Notes: generated by a model not told the origin, from the sequence alone. 64,000 nucleotides of DNA from Istiophorus platypterus (GCA_016859345.1 CM029112.1:10821089-10885088), one strand, 5' to 3'; counted from the first letter of the stretch, positions 52,701 to 64,000 are shown. Program-made: numbers and translations.

Positions 52701-55105
52701 TTGCAAAAGCCTTATCTACATTCAAGAGAGCATTTGTCGGTTTCATATAGCCTTTTTAACAATCCGTTTTAGTAAAAGGTATGAAATACTATGGACAAAT
52801 ATTCCTGTGTTTGAGTTTGGAAAGAAGGCACAGCACAGTGTCAATGTTTCCAAGAATATCTGAATTAAAAATAAATAAACAAATAAATAAATAAATACTA
52901 GATATCAGATATAGACTCACAGCTGCTTTACAGTTGTGTTCCCACAGCAGGTAGGAGCTCTGCAGACATCCAGCCTGCGATGACTCCTCCAGCATAGATA
53001 TAGCATCTGAGCGTTTTTCATCCTCCTGGAAAGAGAGGACAGAACTCCAGATGTGAATGACAGATCTTACGTAACAAACTTACTAAAATGTCTTGTTCCT
53101 AAACACTTAAAAAGCCGTTGCCACCTCACTTTTCCTTGTCTACACATAAATGCCTTTGTGTCACCATCCAGAAAACAAATCAGAGTTGCATTTAAGCTGC
53201 TTGAAATCATATGTCATACTGGTAAATAACAAAGCACACCAGAGCTACGAGTAAGGAGAATCTACAGGGAACGTAAGGCAAACAACTACGCTTTATAAAT
53301 ACTGGAGAAAACAATTATCTCATTTGTGCTGCTAATGACTTCTCAGACACCCCTCTGTGAGAGCAGCACAAAGCTCTACATTTTAATTAAGGTAATGAGG
53401 CTAATAGAAACATGGCTAGACACAACCAGGCAGTCAGATTCAGTCTCACTCTCATACTCACTTCAAACAGCTGCAAAACTCTGGCCAAACAATGCAACAA
53501 GGGCCCCCTCTTCTCCTATAGAGACAAGAGAAAAATACATTAATGACTACTTGAAGTATTCAACACATTACTATCTTCTTCATTATCGACACGCTGTACT
53601 ACGTTTTCCCATGACCATGAAATTATCCATGTCATAAATGAAATTTACATTTTTCAGTGAATTTAAGCCATGAAAGTTTTTATGCCAATAAAAGTTAATA
53701 AAAGATGATTAGCCATGTTGAAAGCTTTATTTGGTGTTGTGACAACATATGTCATAGTCATTGAATCTAAAAACAAGGACAGGATTCTGAATGGTTAGAG
53801 GAAAATAGGAATCTCCCTAATTATTCTAAAGCTTTTACACTGAATACGTTCTCATTGCCAGTAACATCAATTTGCATTAATAGCAACAGAAAAGGAAAGT
53901 TTTAGGAACATTATCGGGTTTTATGGTTGGCACAAGCTAAAAACAAATGCAGCTTGTTTCTCAATCGGTGTTGCTTTGAAAGAAAACATTTTTGCCTGTC
54001 AAGTAAACTGGCAGGGGAAAAACCTACCACGTTGCTGTCACACTCAGCCTTGAGACGGTCAAACACCACGGCCTTGCAGCAGCTGCCAGTGGGTGACCAC
54101 GGTGGACGGATGAACACCCAGATGAAGGGATCTGCAATGGGAGAGCGCAGGCTCTCTGCCAAGCTGAAGAAGTGTGAGGCCTTACGACCACATACATCCG
54201 CTCGCCCTTCATCACTCAACAATGCTGGTGGAGAGAAAGAGGGCATACGTGAAGAGTTGTAATCACTTAGAGCATTCATCAAGATGATTTAGGTCTCCTA
54301 ATTTGATTTGACATATATTTAACTGGAATCAGTAGAGTAAGGAATTAAGTAAAGGAGAAAAAGGGTTGAATTAGGAAGTTGTGGAGTGTTTCACTTACGT
54401 CCTTCATTGTACAAATAAGCAATGCCTAGCTTCACAGCAGCTTCAAAATTCCCTTTCTCAGCAGCTCTAAAGGAAGAGAGATTTCAAGTAAAAAACCCAT
54501 ATAGAGGAAAGGATGCATTAGTGATTTTTTTTTAAAGTAAGCCAGAAGTTCTTACCTCTCAAACAGCCATAAGGTATTAGGGGATGGCCATGTGTCCCTA
54601 AAACTGACCCTGGCCCATACACTGGAGTGGTTGTCAACAATGTCCCTTAGCTGGGAGTGAACCTAAAACAGAGGTAAAGACAATTTGTCCAAAACAAAAG
54701 GAGATATCTGATCAATTATATCAAGTGGTCACAAGATGTCGAGCCGGAAAAAAATCTGGGATGGCATGCCACATACATGCTAGAGTTCTTGCAGGACTGT
54801 TACAGTGTGTACAGTATGTTTACTCACTGCTCTGACAGACAGCAGGTCCTCAGCAGAGAGGCACTGGAACACACAGAGGAGGACCTCCTCAGGTAGAGAC
54901 AGCAAAGTTAGGGCTGGAGTTCGCTTACGGACCCGCTTCCGTGCTGGAACCGTGTAGCATTTTGAACAACGGCAATGGACCACTGAAAGAAGGAGGAATT
55001 CAAAGTTAGACATTTTATATATCTTTTAACAAGCAGTCTTCCATTCTTTAGAATGATCTTCATTTTCAGTGAAAGAAAGAGGCAGATAATGAAGCACAGT
55101 TGAAG

Positions 55106-55169
<64 letters not shown>

Positions 55170-55905
55170 CGCACACAAAAGCATTTCACATCTTAGTGTA
55201 AAGGCTGGCAAGCTAATTCTCATAGAAATGTCAACCAAATATTTACCACTCATTTAAAACAGGCCAGTAGCCAGTTAATATGTTAGCGGGTAGTAAGGTA
55301 GACCAAGGTGAGGGTTATGGCTCCACACTCAAAAACGACTAACAAAGTTAAGTTATCTCCGGGTGGTCTAGACAAACCCACTGCTTTAATGCGAAAATTT
55401 CTAAAATAAACGGAAAGAGGATCAATTCGGACTTTTAAAAAAAAAAACTAAAATATTCGACATCCTATCGTAAAATGTTGTAAACATTACCAGCTTTCTA
55501 AAGACTTATCTGACTGGGAAAAGTCAAACCAAGTGAGCGCCCAAATTTCCCTCCTGCGGCTCAAACGCAACTAACGTCAAGTTACGACTAGATTACATTA
55601 AGCTCATCGGATTTTAGTTTTTAAAATCAACCACGAACGTCTAAAATCCCGTGGTAAGACAAGTCGTATGTAGAGATGCTGCCAATATTAACCCATTTGA
55701 AACTTCAGTAACTTACAGGAGGAATCCATGGCTGCCCCCAATTAACGTTTATGCTGGCTAGGCGCTAGTCACCGGTGCTAACTCTGTCAAATCGCAAGCG
55801 TTTCAGAGGGGTCCGCGGACACTCGCTTTACACTAACCCGTCCAACCATTTTAGACAGAAACGGCACATTTAAGTTGTCCCGGGCCACTTACCGCCCGCT
55901 TTCAT
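46785..55905 (-). CDS. ccnf: Cyclin F (F-box only protein 1), 17 coding exons
   Basis: Exons: 55905-55893 (13 nt), 54982-54828, 54662-54556, 54466-54399, 54224-54028, 53515-53462, 53025-52921, 52635-52558, 52095-51941, 51816-51652, 51477-51354, 51205-51025, 50846-50759, 49020-48921, 48719-48586, 47740-47562, 47236-46785. Total 784 residues (human 786). The N-terminus has a basic NLS-like RKRVRKR (19-25), an F-box (about 28-75) and Sel1-like helical repeats (EKGNFEAAVKLGIAYLYNEG). The cyclin box opens with MRYIL (310-314), the substrate-docking hydrophobic patch. A second basic cluster KRRR (574-577) and a PEST-rich tail containing GYEGDQEEESEGEKDGD follow; in human cyclin F that stretch holds the CK2 site altered in ALS/FTD. 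Cyclin F does not activate a CDK. It is the SCF substrate receptor that degrades CP110, RRM2, CDC6 and E2F1-3 in S/G2. The start at 55905 was preferred because MKAGVVHC matches vertebrate cyclin F; an alternative first exon lies at 55717-55729. Confidence 0.96.
49941..49981. repeat. Imperfect (GTA)n microsatellite
   Basis: Interrupted TAG/GTA trinucleotide units in the ccnf intron between exons 13 and 14. Confidence 0.85.
55109..55176. repeat. (AC)n microsatellite in ccnf intron 1
   Basis: A long AC run ending in a few GCACAC variants, between ccnf exons 1 and 2. Confidence 0.95.
55717..55729 (-). other. ccnf: Alternative 13-nt first coding exon of ccnf
   Basis: ATGGATTCCTCCT followed by the consensus donor GTAAGT. 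Spliced to exon 2 it gives MDSSLVHC, in the same phase and of the same length as the preferred exon at 55905-55893. The ATG lies in a strong Kozak context (GCAGCCATGG). It could be a second promoter's exon or a chance match. Confidence 0.45.
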
Positions 55906-56134
55906 TGCAAGTGCGGCGATCTCCCCACAAGCAGCGATGCCCGCGATGTTAGCGCCGAACCCCGAGCGGCGATTTAAACGTTTGGAGCGACGCCGGTTCG
56001 CGGTGTCACACGCGTACAAAACCCGTTCGACGAGACGCGGAGACGGACGGTGTCGGGACGCAGCTCGCCGGGCCCCCGTCTTGCTGTAATAGTTGCCTGA
56101 GATCTCAACAAGTTGTTGGTTCTTGCCCCCGAAA

Positions 56135-56401
56135 TTCAAACCCGAGCACGCTTCCCCACTTTCTCGACCCGCCCCACGGCCCCTCTAGGGACCGCCCGCG
56201 CTCACCGTTTAAACTCCACGCTCGATCCGATTGGCCGAGCCCGTCGTCGCCCACCCGCGACCCAGCGGCCCTGCGATTGGTCGGGGCGAGGAACGGCGGA
56301 GGCGATTGGTCGGATTTTATAAACCGCGACATCCCCGCAGGCCATTGGACGACGTCACGCCATTTCGAAGTACGCGCTCGCCGGCGAGGCTGCGCGATTG
56401 G
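56135..56401 (-). promoter_or_regulatory. ccnf: ccnf promoter: CHR element plus five CCAAT boxes
   Basis: On the ccnf strand, CCAAT boxes lie at 56401-56397, 56348-56344, 56309-56305, 56280-56276 and 56234-56230 (ATTGG on the plus strand), spaced 29-53 bp. Downstream is TTTGAA at 56140-56135, the canonical cell-cycle homology region. Multiple NF-Y boxes upstream of a CHR are the signature of G2/M genes repressed by DREAM in G1 and activated by B-MYB/FOXM1, which fits cyclin F expression. The region is CpG-rich and lacks a TATA box. The start site is inferred to be near 56.1 kb. Confidence 0.7.
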
Positions 56402-56454
56402 TTGACCTGATTACGAAGCGCCTCCGGAGCGCCGCCTATTTATCGGGGGGATTG

Positions 56455-56467
56455 TGGGACGTGTAGT
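56455..56467 (-). promoter_or_regulatory. ZNF143-type SBS motif
   Basis: Read on the minus strand this is ACTACACGTCCCA, which fits the consensus ACTAYRNNNCCCR bound by ZNF143. Such sites are common in CpG-island and bidirectional promoters. Confidence 0.55.
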
Positions 56468-56478
56468 TGAGTGGAACG

Positions 56479-56541
56479 ATGGTTTTAAAGGTACCCCGTT
56501 TAAAGGGACAGGCCCACGGTCGGATTCCACGCAAAAAGTAG
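56479..56541 (+). other. Short reading frame (20 codons) divergent from ccnf
   Basis: An ATG with ideal context (A at -3, G at +4) starts a 20-codon frame ending TAG at 56539-56541. The product would be rich in Lys and Arg and end PRKK. It lies just downstream, in plus orientation, of the CpG island and SBS motif, where a divergent transcript could start. I do not recognise the peptide, and a frame this short can arise by chance. Confidence 0.2.
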
Positions 56542-56669
56542 AGCAAGTGCTTTTAACGCCAGGTCCTTGTGCAGTATTAAAAGTTCGAGGTAATCTGTGC
56601 CGTGTCCGTCCCGAACACACAGAGAGACATCAAATTTTCATTGCAAAAAGTAATAAATCGTTTGCTCTT

Positions 56670-57577
56670 TAGGCGTTTATCTTCAGACTTCTGTCTCCTC
56701 AACCCCAAAGAGTTTGTCCTTCAAAAACCGTGTGGAAAACTTGTAAGAAACCCAGACCTAAGGCACAATTTCAAAACCTTTCCGCCCCAAATTCTCAATA
56801 ATATCACAGAAGACTTGTTCATCGGGCTCTTAAATGTGGCTCTTGCCCCGGAGGGGCACTGAGAGTTAAATGAATCTTTTCTTTGTATTTAATTTCAGTG
56901 AGAACAAAGGTTACTAAATTATTATGTATTTATCATGATATTTGGAAGTGAGTAGCGTAAATGTGTAATTATGTAATTGTGTTTTATCCCTTGTGAATAA
57001 ACAATTAAGCTTAATTAGTTTGAATCTTAATTAATTAGATCTATGTGTGATTGAAAATGCTGCATCAGCCTTTCTTTAGTAAATCAGTCATCAGAAACCT
57101 TGTCTTTGAAATTCCCATCTCATCCCCACCCAGATCACGTTATTGGGTCTCCAAAACATAATGTAGCAAACGTAGTCTCAGTTCTAAAATATATGCAACA
57201 TGTCACTCTTATTTGTACCACATCAGCCTTTTAGGTAAAGAAATGATACCGACATCTATCTGTATCAATTAAGCATGATTAAGAAGGAAAGGAAATTTTA
57301 AAAGTCTGCTTAATGTACATTAACTTTTCCAGACTGTGCCACAAGATGTGGAAGCAAGGGAGTACACATTCGATCACCACAATCTGGAAGGGGTTATACG
57401 TAGATAAAGAAAAGCCCAAGGTAAACTTACATATGTGTGAGCAAAGGTTAAGCACAAAGAATGAAAACCCTGGTTGAGCAAACAATATTATTGATGTGTT
57501 CTATGTAAAGGAGCACATTAAGAAATCATTATGTAGGGAGCCTTTTGCTTTTGCACATCACACACCCACATATACAT

Positions 57578-57615
<38 letters not shown>

Positions 57616-60106
57616 ACAAACACACAAAGGAAGACACACACTTAGAGCTTATTAATTCATCAATATTTGTGTGACAAGGCTGTGATGTAAACACATAAAG
57701 CAAGAGATTGCTCAGCCTCTGACGCAGCTGACTTTGCGGAAATCACATGATGATTAAGACCATTGTGTTTGATCCCCATTGAGAATAAATAGACTACTCT
57801 GTTGGTTGAATAGTGTCCTCTTAATTGCTGGTCTTTAAAAGAGGCTCATAAAGGAGCAGTGTACACTACCACAAATAATCATTTGTTCCTTTCAGACTTT
57901 CTATTGATCATCTGTTCACACAACCCCAATCTCATCATCACCTAGAAGAGCTAGTGTTCAACAGTACCCCCACCACTCCATAGCTGCCTTCAAGAGGCAT
58001 AGAAGAAAATGTTGTAAGTTTAAATCTAACAATGTTTTATAGAATTTATATACATCCAAAGAACATTACAATAGGTCAAGTCAATTGACAATGTCTTTTC
58101 TTCTTCTTCTATAAATGTGAACTTAGATGGGTGATGGTGAATAAAGAAAATGCATTCCTGCTGTTTTTCTCCATGGCATGTGATTCTTGTTGCATTTCAT
58201 ACTAGAAGTGTTGTATGATCAAATTATCTCGTGGTGGAGTGACCTCAGACGGGGCAAGGGCTTTGACATCGTCAAATGGATGCAGTCACTGTTGCCATAG
58301 AAACTCCAACCATTTTCTCAGTATAACACAAAGTGACCAGTAATGGCTATAGGGAAACAGAAATCAGTTGGTGCGTTTAACCTAAATTGAAAATAATTAC
58401 TGTAAATAAAACGATACTCAATGCACTCACAAAATGGTAAAGTCCATGTCTATAATTTTTTTTTTCCTAAGCATCCATTATTTCTCTGCATAATTTCCCT
58501 AGAAAGATGAGTCCTTAAAAAAATGCTGCCTCCCACAGAAGTCATTGGATTTGATCTGAGAATTAGATGGAAGAGCGATGACTCCACACCTGAGCAGTTT
58601 ATTTCATAAGAGCTGAGTGACAGTAGATGAAAAATTTAGAGGAGATGGGAAGTATCATGGGTGACTCATGGGGAAATAGAGGAAACTTTGTCATTTCTTT
58701 TTGCCTGTTAGTAATTTGCAGTGTCTTATATTGTTGCTTATCCAGAATTAATCAAAAATCATGACTAACCAGTGTGTATGACAGCGTATGTTACTCTGGT
58801 ATTATTAGGTCTCAAACTGATTAAATCTAATAGCATCTTGTCGCATTGGTTTTTATTGAGACTGCCTTTTAATTTCATTTTGCTCATGATTTAATTTGAC
58901 TGTCTAGCCAGGCCTGTGTGATTTCCATCTCACCTGTCTCCAAAACAGCTGTTACAATAGCTGAAGCCAAATTGAAATGTAACCACATCCTACTACAAAG
59001 GTTGCATATAGAGCCAACAGCAGGCAGTGAATAATCAGCTGCACAGATGCTGTTGATAAGGAATTTGAATAAAACATAAATAGAGTCATCAGACTCCAGT
59101 ATGGCCCCAGCATGATATTATGAAATCGAGACTTCACAATGTCATATTTTACTTGCTGCTGCATTTTAAACTGAAGTTAGGCTTGTATAACTATGAAAAA
59201 AAGGCAAAGAGTACTGAATACTTGGATCTGAAGCCAAGTCCTGGAGATTTAGAGGCGGATGAGTTGCTCCCATCTGGTTTCCTGTAATCTCTGCTGACCC
59301 TAGAAATCCAACTGACAACTTCCACCCCATCTGCACTTTGCCCCTGCTGGCCTCCCCACCCTTTATCCAGACATAAACAGTATTCCCTCCCCACCCACAG
59401 CCATTTCCCCAGCAGTTACGAGTGAATGATAAAATGTGTTCATACTCATCAAATATAAAATAAAGTTCTGATTACCCTAGCATTTCTACCAGTCCCACTC
59501 GCCCAGACCTTCATTTTAATAATATGTGTGAGATCTTTTGTCACTGTGCGGGTAGTTTGCCTATTTTATTATTTTACCAGTAGGGGGTGTCATTCATTCT
59601 GCTCCATACTGGGCAGGTTGTTTTCAGAGCAACCAAAGCATCCCACATGTCTGTAGGTATTTGACCAAGTCATTGAAGCTGGCAGGGCAGCACATGGCAA
59701 AGTGTCTATGTGCAACATAGAAATTTCAAGTAAAGGGGAAGCTCAGGTGGTCTTTTATGTTTTTTTTATGTTATGTTTTTTTATGTTCATTGTTAATGGT
59801 AGTGAAGCAACAATTATTATCTAATGTGCACAGCATTCAAAATTAGAGCCAAACCAGTGTTAGTCTATTGTCTTCTCACATTCCACTCTCCCTCTGTTTT
59901 CTGTATTTTCAGTCCTGTCTGGAGGTTCTTCTAGACCTATGAGGATAGAACATATTGCTATTATACTTGAATAAACAAGGACCCTGAATAATCTTCCAAA
60001 GTCAAAGAGTTTAATACATATTTATATGCATTTATATTGAATAAATGCAGGAGTTTTTCCTTAAGCTAAAAATGAGAACAACACAGACTAAGGTGTTCAC
60101 ATAACA
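56670..60106. other. Intergenic DNA between ccnf and the TMEM100-like gene
   Basis: AT-rich, with no exon, RNA gene or known transposon recognised. Contains a (CA)n run at 57579-57610. Short reading frames here show no family similarity. Confidence 0.5.
57579..57610. repeat. (CA)n microsatellite
   Basis: About 16 CA units in intergenic DNA. Confidence 0.95.
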
Positions 60107-60112
60107 TTTATT
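60107..60112 (-). terminator. Candidate distal polyadenylation signal of the TMEM100-like gene
   Basis: AATAAA on the minus strand, about 3.3 kb after the stop codon. Confidence 0.4.
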
Positions 60113-63100
60113 CAGTACAACAGTTACAATTTACATAGAAGTAGAAATATACAGTACAAATATAAAATAGTAATATATACAGCACCAAATATTAGTGGGC
60201 ACACAACAAAGATATTTCGTGTCGCTCGCTGGAGTGACAAACAGCATAGGCAGACAGCATGGCTGTTTACTGGGTGAGGGACATAATTCCCTCACAGCAG
60301 AGAGGTAGATTTTCCCTTTCATTTTTCAGAAGGCAGAAGGGAAATCACGGCACATTTCTAACAAACAAATTCTGGTCACCTCCCATCAATTTTTAGTCAC
60401 AAAACACTGGCACATAGGTTATGATTTAGCAAGTACAACTATGCAACAGCAATGTACTATAATGTAAACGTGTACTATACATGTAAAAACTGCATTATAC
60501 AAAAGCTGAAATTCAGGGCAGAGTTAAAAGCATATGTACCTCTCTCGTCTAGTTCTTTTTCTAGTTCTTTTTCTCAACCTCTCACTCTCTACTGTCTACC
60601 TTCTCAAACTTTGCACAATTAATGATCTTGACAGTAACTGTGCATGTACAGTGTTGAGCATGGCTCTGCATCTGCAATATGTTTATGCCCCGTAACCCCA
60701 CCCCTACCCATCTAGGGCCCTCTGACTACAGCACACACTGACCCAAGTGAACATTTCTGAAGGTCGCAGAGACAGATAGATAGATAGAGAAGAGAGACAG
60801 CCTGCTACGTTGTCGTTGTAATAATCTAATGTAATGAATCCTAGGTCTTCTCTCTGGCCTCACCATTCAGAGGATACCACTTCACTAACCAAAAAAAAGC
60901 ATACTCAAAAACACTCTTTATGAGCGTGTCCTTTGACGCCTACCTTGAAAGAGGTCTGCAAGCGTTTGAAAATACAGACAGATCAATGTAATTTTATGTC
61001 TTTTTTTGTCAGTAGAAAAGGGCTCACAAAAGCCTTACTGCACATCCATTTAACTTGGCATTTTTCACTGCTCCTGCCAGTAATGCGTCATATCCCCTAA
61101 GAATAATACTGCTCTGTTCTGGATGGTTGACCCCAATCTAACCACAGGGATGGCTCTCTTCTACCACATAAAAGGGAAAGGAATGACTTCCTAGGTTCTG
61201 CTTTTGTATTCCACCATTACCTCCTTCTCTCCCTTATTCTTCCCTTCCCTCCCTTTGTTAAAACTAACAGAGATTGGCTTACAATCAGCATGCAACAGAA
61301 CATCTAAGGGCACACTGAGCAGCAAAAAACTTGTGAGAATGTATTGATTCATTGCACGTCTCTTGAGGCAGGCAGGGAATTGCAGCCCTGTAACTGGCAA
61401 GGTGGCCTTAAGGACAGTCTTTGGCATTGTGTGTTAACTGCTACCTCTGAATGCATAGACACATTTTCCTCTGCAACAAGCATCGCCAGTCTGGTAGCCA
61501 GAATCAATGCAACAGTGATCAATTGTAGTTTTCATCAATAAAAGAGTCCTACTACACACTCCTTCACATGGGAACTACCAGTCTAGACTCCTCATAGTAA
61601 CTATACATTCTGTACATTGCACTTTCTCTTTCCGTGATTTGCGTCTTCCGTCCCACATTACATTCAGTGAAAGAAAGGAGAATGTCTAAGACAAGAATAA
61701 AATGCCATTGTGTGTCTCATCCTGTGAGACCACACACCAACAGAAAGCACCTATTCACAGATGTGGAGCTGAGCGCAGCTACATTCACCAGTTTTCTCTT
61801 AAAGAGAAAAAGCGTAGGAAAGGGAAACCCCAGAGTCACTTAGAGCACAAACATTAATCAGTATTCACTAAGGGTCAGCCATGTACCGTATTTTCAGCCT
61901 GACAAAGGGATTTGCCACTCATTCTCAGTCAATATTCTTTCCATTACAAAAGAGAAAAAGATCAAATTTCTTTGGCAAAGGGAAAAAAAGAAATGGTTGC
62001 GAACTGTGGGCCTTACATTTCAGTGTTTGATTGTTTCCTAATTTGTGTGTCAAAAGACTTTAGACACTTTCTCCTGGGCTATATCATAATGAGAAAATGA
62101 GGTGAATTACGTCAGAAACTGGGGATGTAAGATGGGGGAAGGCATATGGGATGGATAAGTAGAGTGCTGTTGGGGTAAAAAGAATGAGTGAGCAAGGGTG
62201 GAAACAATCAACAGTTCAGATGGAAACAGGGGAATGCGACAGAGCCTTTTTCCATGAGTGCTTGCTCAAGGCACCAAGCGGGAGGGGCCGTAGGGGAGCA
62301 GGATCAGTCAAAGTGTCCCTTCAGTGGCATGTCCCCTCGGGCAGTGTCCTTCAATAATCCTGGCCTGCCCTGTATGGAGTTGGGGTGCCCCACGTAGACA
62401 CAAGGCTGGGGCGTAAATGCTCGCACATTGGCAGGAGGGCAGTCAGTCAGTCAGAAAGACAGTGCCCCACTCCTTTGTAATCTGGAGCTGAAGGCCTTTA
62501 GCAGTTTGTTACTTTGATAAAAGTTTTCTTGCTTGGCGCGAACATCACCATATGTGCAAATCTTTGTTTCCTTAGTTGAAAAGTTCAAGGTCCAACAGTC
62601 TTTCAGTTCACCAGAATCTTTATTTGAGCATAGGCACACACCTTCCATTTCCCCAGTAGGTCCTCTGCCCTCTCCGACTCATCGTCCACACAGATGCCAA
62701 TAAGATCCTGTTGGACTCAAGTTCCACTCTCCCATTGCGTAAAAAAAGCCCCCAACACATTGCTGCGGTGTCACAGGACGAGTGAATGACGCTGGCCGCT
62801 GACGTGGGTGCGTTGCTCTTTCAGCTGGGTGTCAGGTTGCCGTCTTTGGCCCAGTTCTGGCCTCTTGGAGAGTCACCTGTCCTGGCAGGAGGAATGCTGT
62901 GACTGACGTGCCTGGTGACGCCAGCACCGACTCCAGCAGCAGCTCTGCATAGCATGTTGGCTGGCTGCGCAAGCTCCCACTATGACTGCTAGTGAGTGAG
63001 GACTGCGAGCGCCATGTATCTGGGAGTGTAAATATGCATGCAGTGTGCAGTGCATATTTGTGTGTGTCTCCTCTGAGGTTGTTTTGACACTGGACACCTG

Positions 63101-63397
63101 CTGTCTGACGATAAAAGAGCGTGTGAAGCATCGTTGATCCCTCCTTGCCAATCCAAACCGGTCCAAGCCATACAGACTAAACAGTTCCTCAGCATCCTGT
63201 CTATCTGTCCTTCAACTCTCTGATTTCTCAGCCCAAGTTCTCTCCGGTTTTAGCTGAGCCAAATTTTGCAATAAAGAATAGAGGGGATTTGGCAAAGGGT
63301 GGAGGTGAAGAGCTGGCTTCTTTTAGCCAACCCTTGAGCTTCCAGTCCTGGGTATATCTCTGCTATCAAGTTCCTATAGCTGTTTTCCTCATCTACC
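60113..63397 (-). other. Probable long 3' UTR of the TMEM100-like gene
   Basis: The stretch carries no other gene or repeat except a short GATA run near 60773-60786. It ends at AATAAA signals: one at 62619-62624 (3' UTR about 0.77 kb) and one at 60107-60112 (about 3.3 kb). The UTR assignment is inference. Confidence 0.4.
62619..62624 (-). terminator. Candidate proximal polyadenylation signal of the TMEM100-like gene
   Basis: AATAAA on the minus strand, about 0.77 kb after the stop codon. Confidence 0.4.
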
Positions 63398-63787
63398 TCA
63401 CAGGGGACACTGCTCAGAGGTAAATGAGCCCCCCTCTTTCTTTTTCCTTTTCTTTTTCTTATGGACAGTCCAACAGGCAGTGGCCGTCAGCAACAGTAGA
63501 AGTCCCATAATAAGTAGCACCACTGACACCACTTTAGTCTGAGGCAGATCATTATAGCTGTAGGTCACCCCCGTTCCTGCTACACCGATCACCAAAGAGA
63601 TGATTCCAAAGGGAAAAATGCAACGGTACCAGGACTTCTCCATGCCTCCAGTGGCCTGGGACAGACGCTCCAGAGAGGAGAGCACCTCAGGGACTTTGGC
63701 ACCACCGGCCTCCAGTGCCTGTCCCTCCTGCCCTGAGCTGCTCTGGGGCTGAGGTTGGCATGCCAGGTGGCCCGTTGTACAGCCCAT
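63398..63787 (-). CDS. TMEM100-like small two-pass membrane protein
   Basis: A single coding exon of 129 codons plus TGA, against 134 residues in human TMEM100, which also has one coding exon. The core ATGGMEKSWYRCIFPF matches the TMEM100 pattern ATGG-E-S-YRCI-PF. Two hydrophobic helices follow (about 57-78 and 86-107), separated by a short YSYND loop, then CW and a basic juxtamembrane tail of Lys/Arg (110-117). The N-terminus MGC could be lipidated, but that is speculation. TMEM100 acts downstream of BMP9/10-ALK1 signalling in endothelium and modulates TRPA1-TRPV1 in sensory neurons; whether this relative does so is unknown. The start at 63787 was chosen because it gives the family length. 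The frame stays open upstream to a splice acceptor at 63857, without another ATG. It may be a divergent paralogue rather than tmem100 itself. Confidence 0.72.
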   Translation of the reverse strand: MGCTTGHLACQPQPQSSSGQEGQALEAGGAKVPEVLSSLERLSQATGGMEKSWYRCIFPFGIISLVIGVAGTGVTYSYNDLPQTKVVSVVLLIMGLLLLLTATACWTVHKKKKRKKKEGGSFTSEQCPL

Positions 63788-63856
63788 CCTGATGGTGTGG
63801 GCTGATGGATCCTGAAACCAGGCTGCAGCGTTGGCTTCCTGGATCACGATCGGAGA
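63788..63856 (-). other. 5' UTR (or upstream coding) part of the TMEM100-like exon
   Basis: A strong acceptor (TTTCTCTGCCTTTCTCAG, minus strand, ending at 63857) precedes this segment, so at least one upstream exon exists. The TMEM100 frame is open across it, so an N-terminal extension cannot be excluded. The partner exon probably lies beyond the window. Confidence 0.5.
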
Positions 63857-64000
63857 CTGAGAAAGGCAGAGAAAGAGAGAGAGGAGAAGGAGGTCTATAT
63901 GAGACTGGAGAAATGCCTGGAGCGGGAATGGCTGGAGCGTGTCAGATGAAGGCTTCTAAGTCAGCGCTGAAATCCACTCACACTTTCCCCTTCTCTCCTC

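Noticed and set aside
53911..54282. 123-codon minus-strand frame taken as a separate gene
   Set aside because: It is ccnf exon 5 (54224-54028) with read-through into both introns.

Overview
The window is vertebrate nuclear DNA, almost certainly from a ray-finned (teleost) fish. Genes are split by GT-AG introns, intergenic DNA is AT-rich with many (CA)n and other microsatellites, and the cytochrome P450s belong to the fish CYP2K subfamily. No bacterial, viral or CRISPR-type system is present. All four recognisable protein-coding genes lie on the minus strand. Exon boundaries below were read by hand from splice consensus, reading phase and family similarity.

Layout. 1-8.3 kb holds two tandem CYP2K genes: a 5' piece (three exons) that runs off the left edge, and a complete nine-exon, 506-codon gene. 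Between them sits a dead piggyBac transposon with paired TTAA sites. It seems to have landed inside an older element that may be an LTR remnant. 9.5-42.9 kb is abca3, read as 30 coding exons and 1707 residues with both nucleotide-binding domains intact. It has a long 3' UTR and a GC-rich upstream region carrying two identical TCACGTGA boxes. Its introns contain a decayed non-LTR retrotransposon, two common teleost dispersed repeats and several microsatellites, two of which abut splice acceptors. 45.2-56.4 kb is ccnf (cyclin F), 17 coding exons and 784 residues, with two possible 13-nt first coding exons and a promoter bearing five CCAAT boxes and a CHR element. 56.5-60.1 kb has no recognisable gene apart from a possible divergent short transcript. 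60.1-63.9 kb is a TMEM100-like gene with a single coding exon (129 residues) and a long candidate 3' UTR.

The genes are not an operon and do not share one pathway. The P450s are ER monooxygenases, ABCA3 pumps phospholipid into lamellar-body or lysosome-related organelles, cyclin F is an SCF substrate receptor of the S/G2 cell cycle, and the TMEM100-like protein is a small two-pass membrane protein. ABCA3 next to CCNF also occurs at human 16p13.3, so that pairing is old. Here, however, both genes point the same way, whereas the human genes are on opposite strands.

No wholly new system was found. The items most worth a second look are the (UG)19 tract directly against the abca3 exon 24 acceptor, the twin ccnf first exons, the paired E-boxes upstream of abca3, the ccnf G2/M-type promoter, and the nested transposon between the P450 genes.
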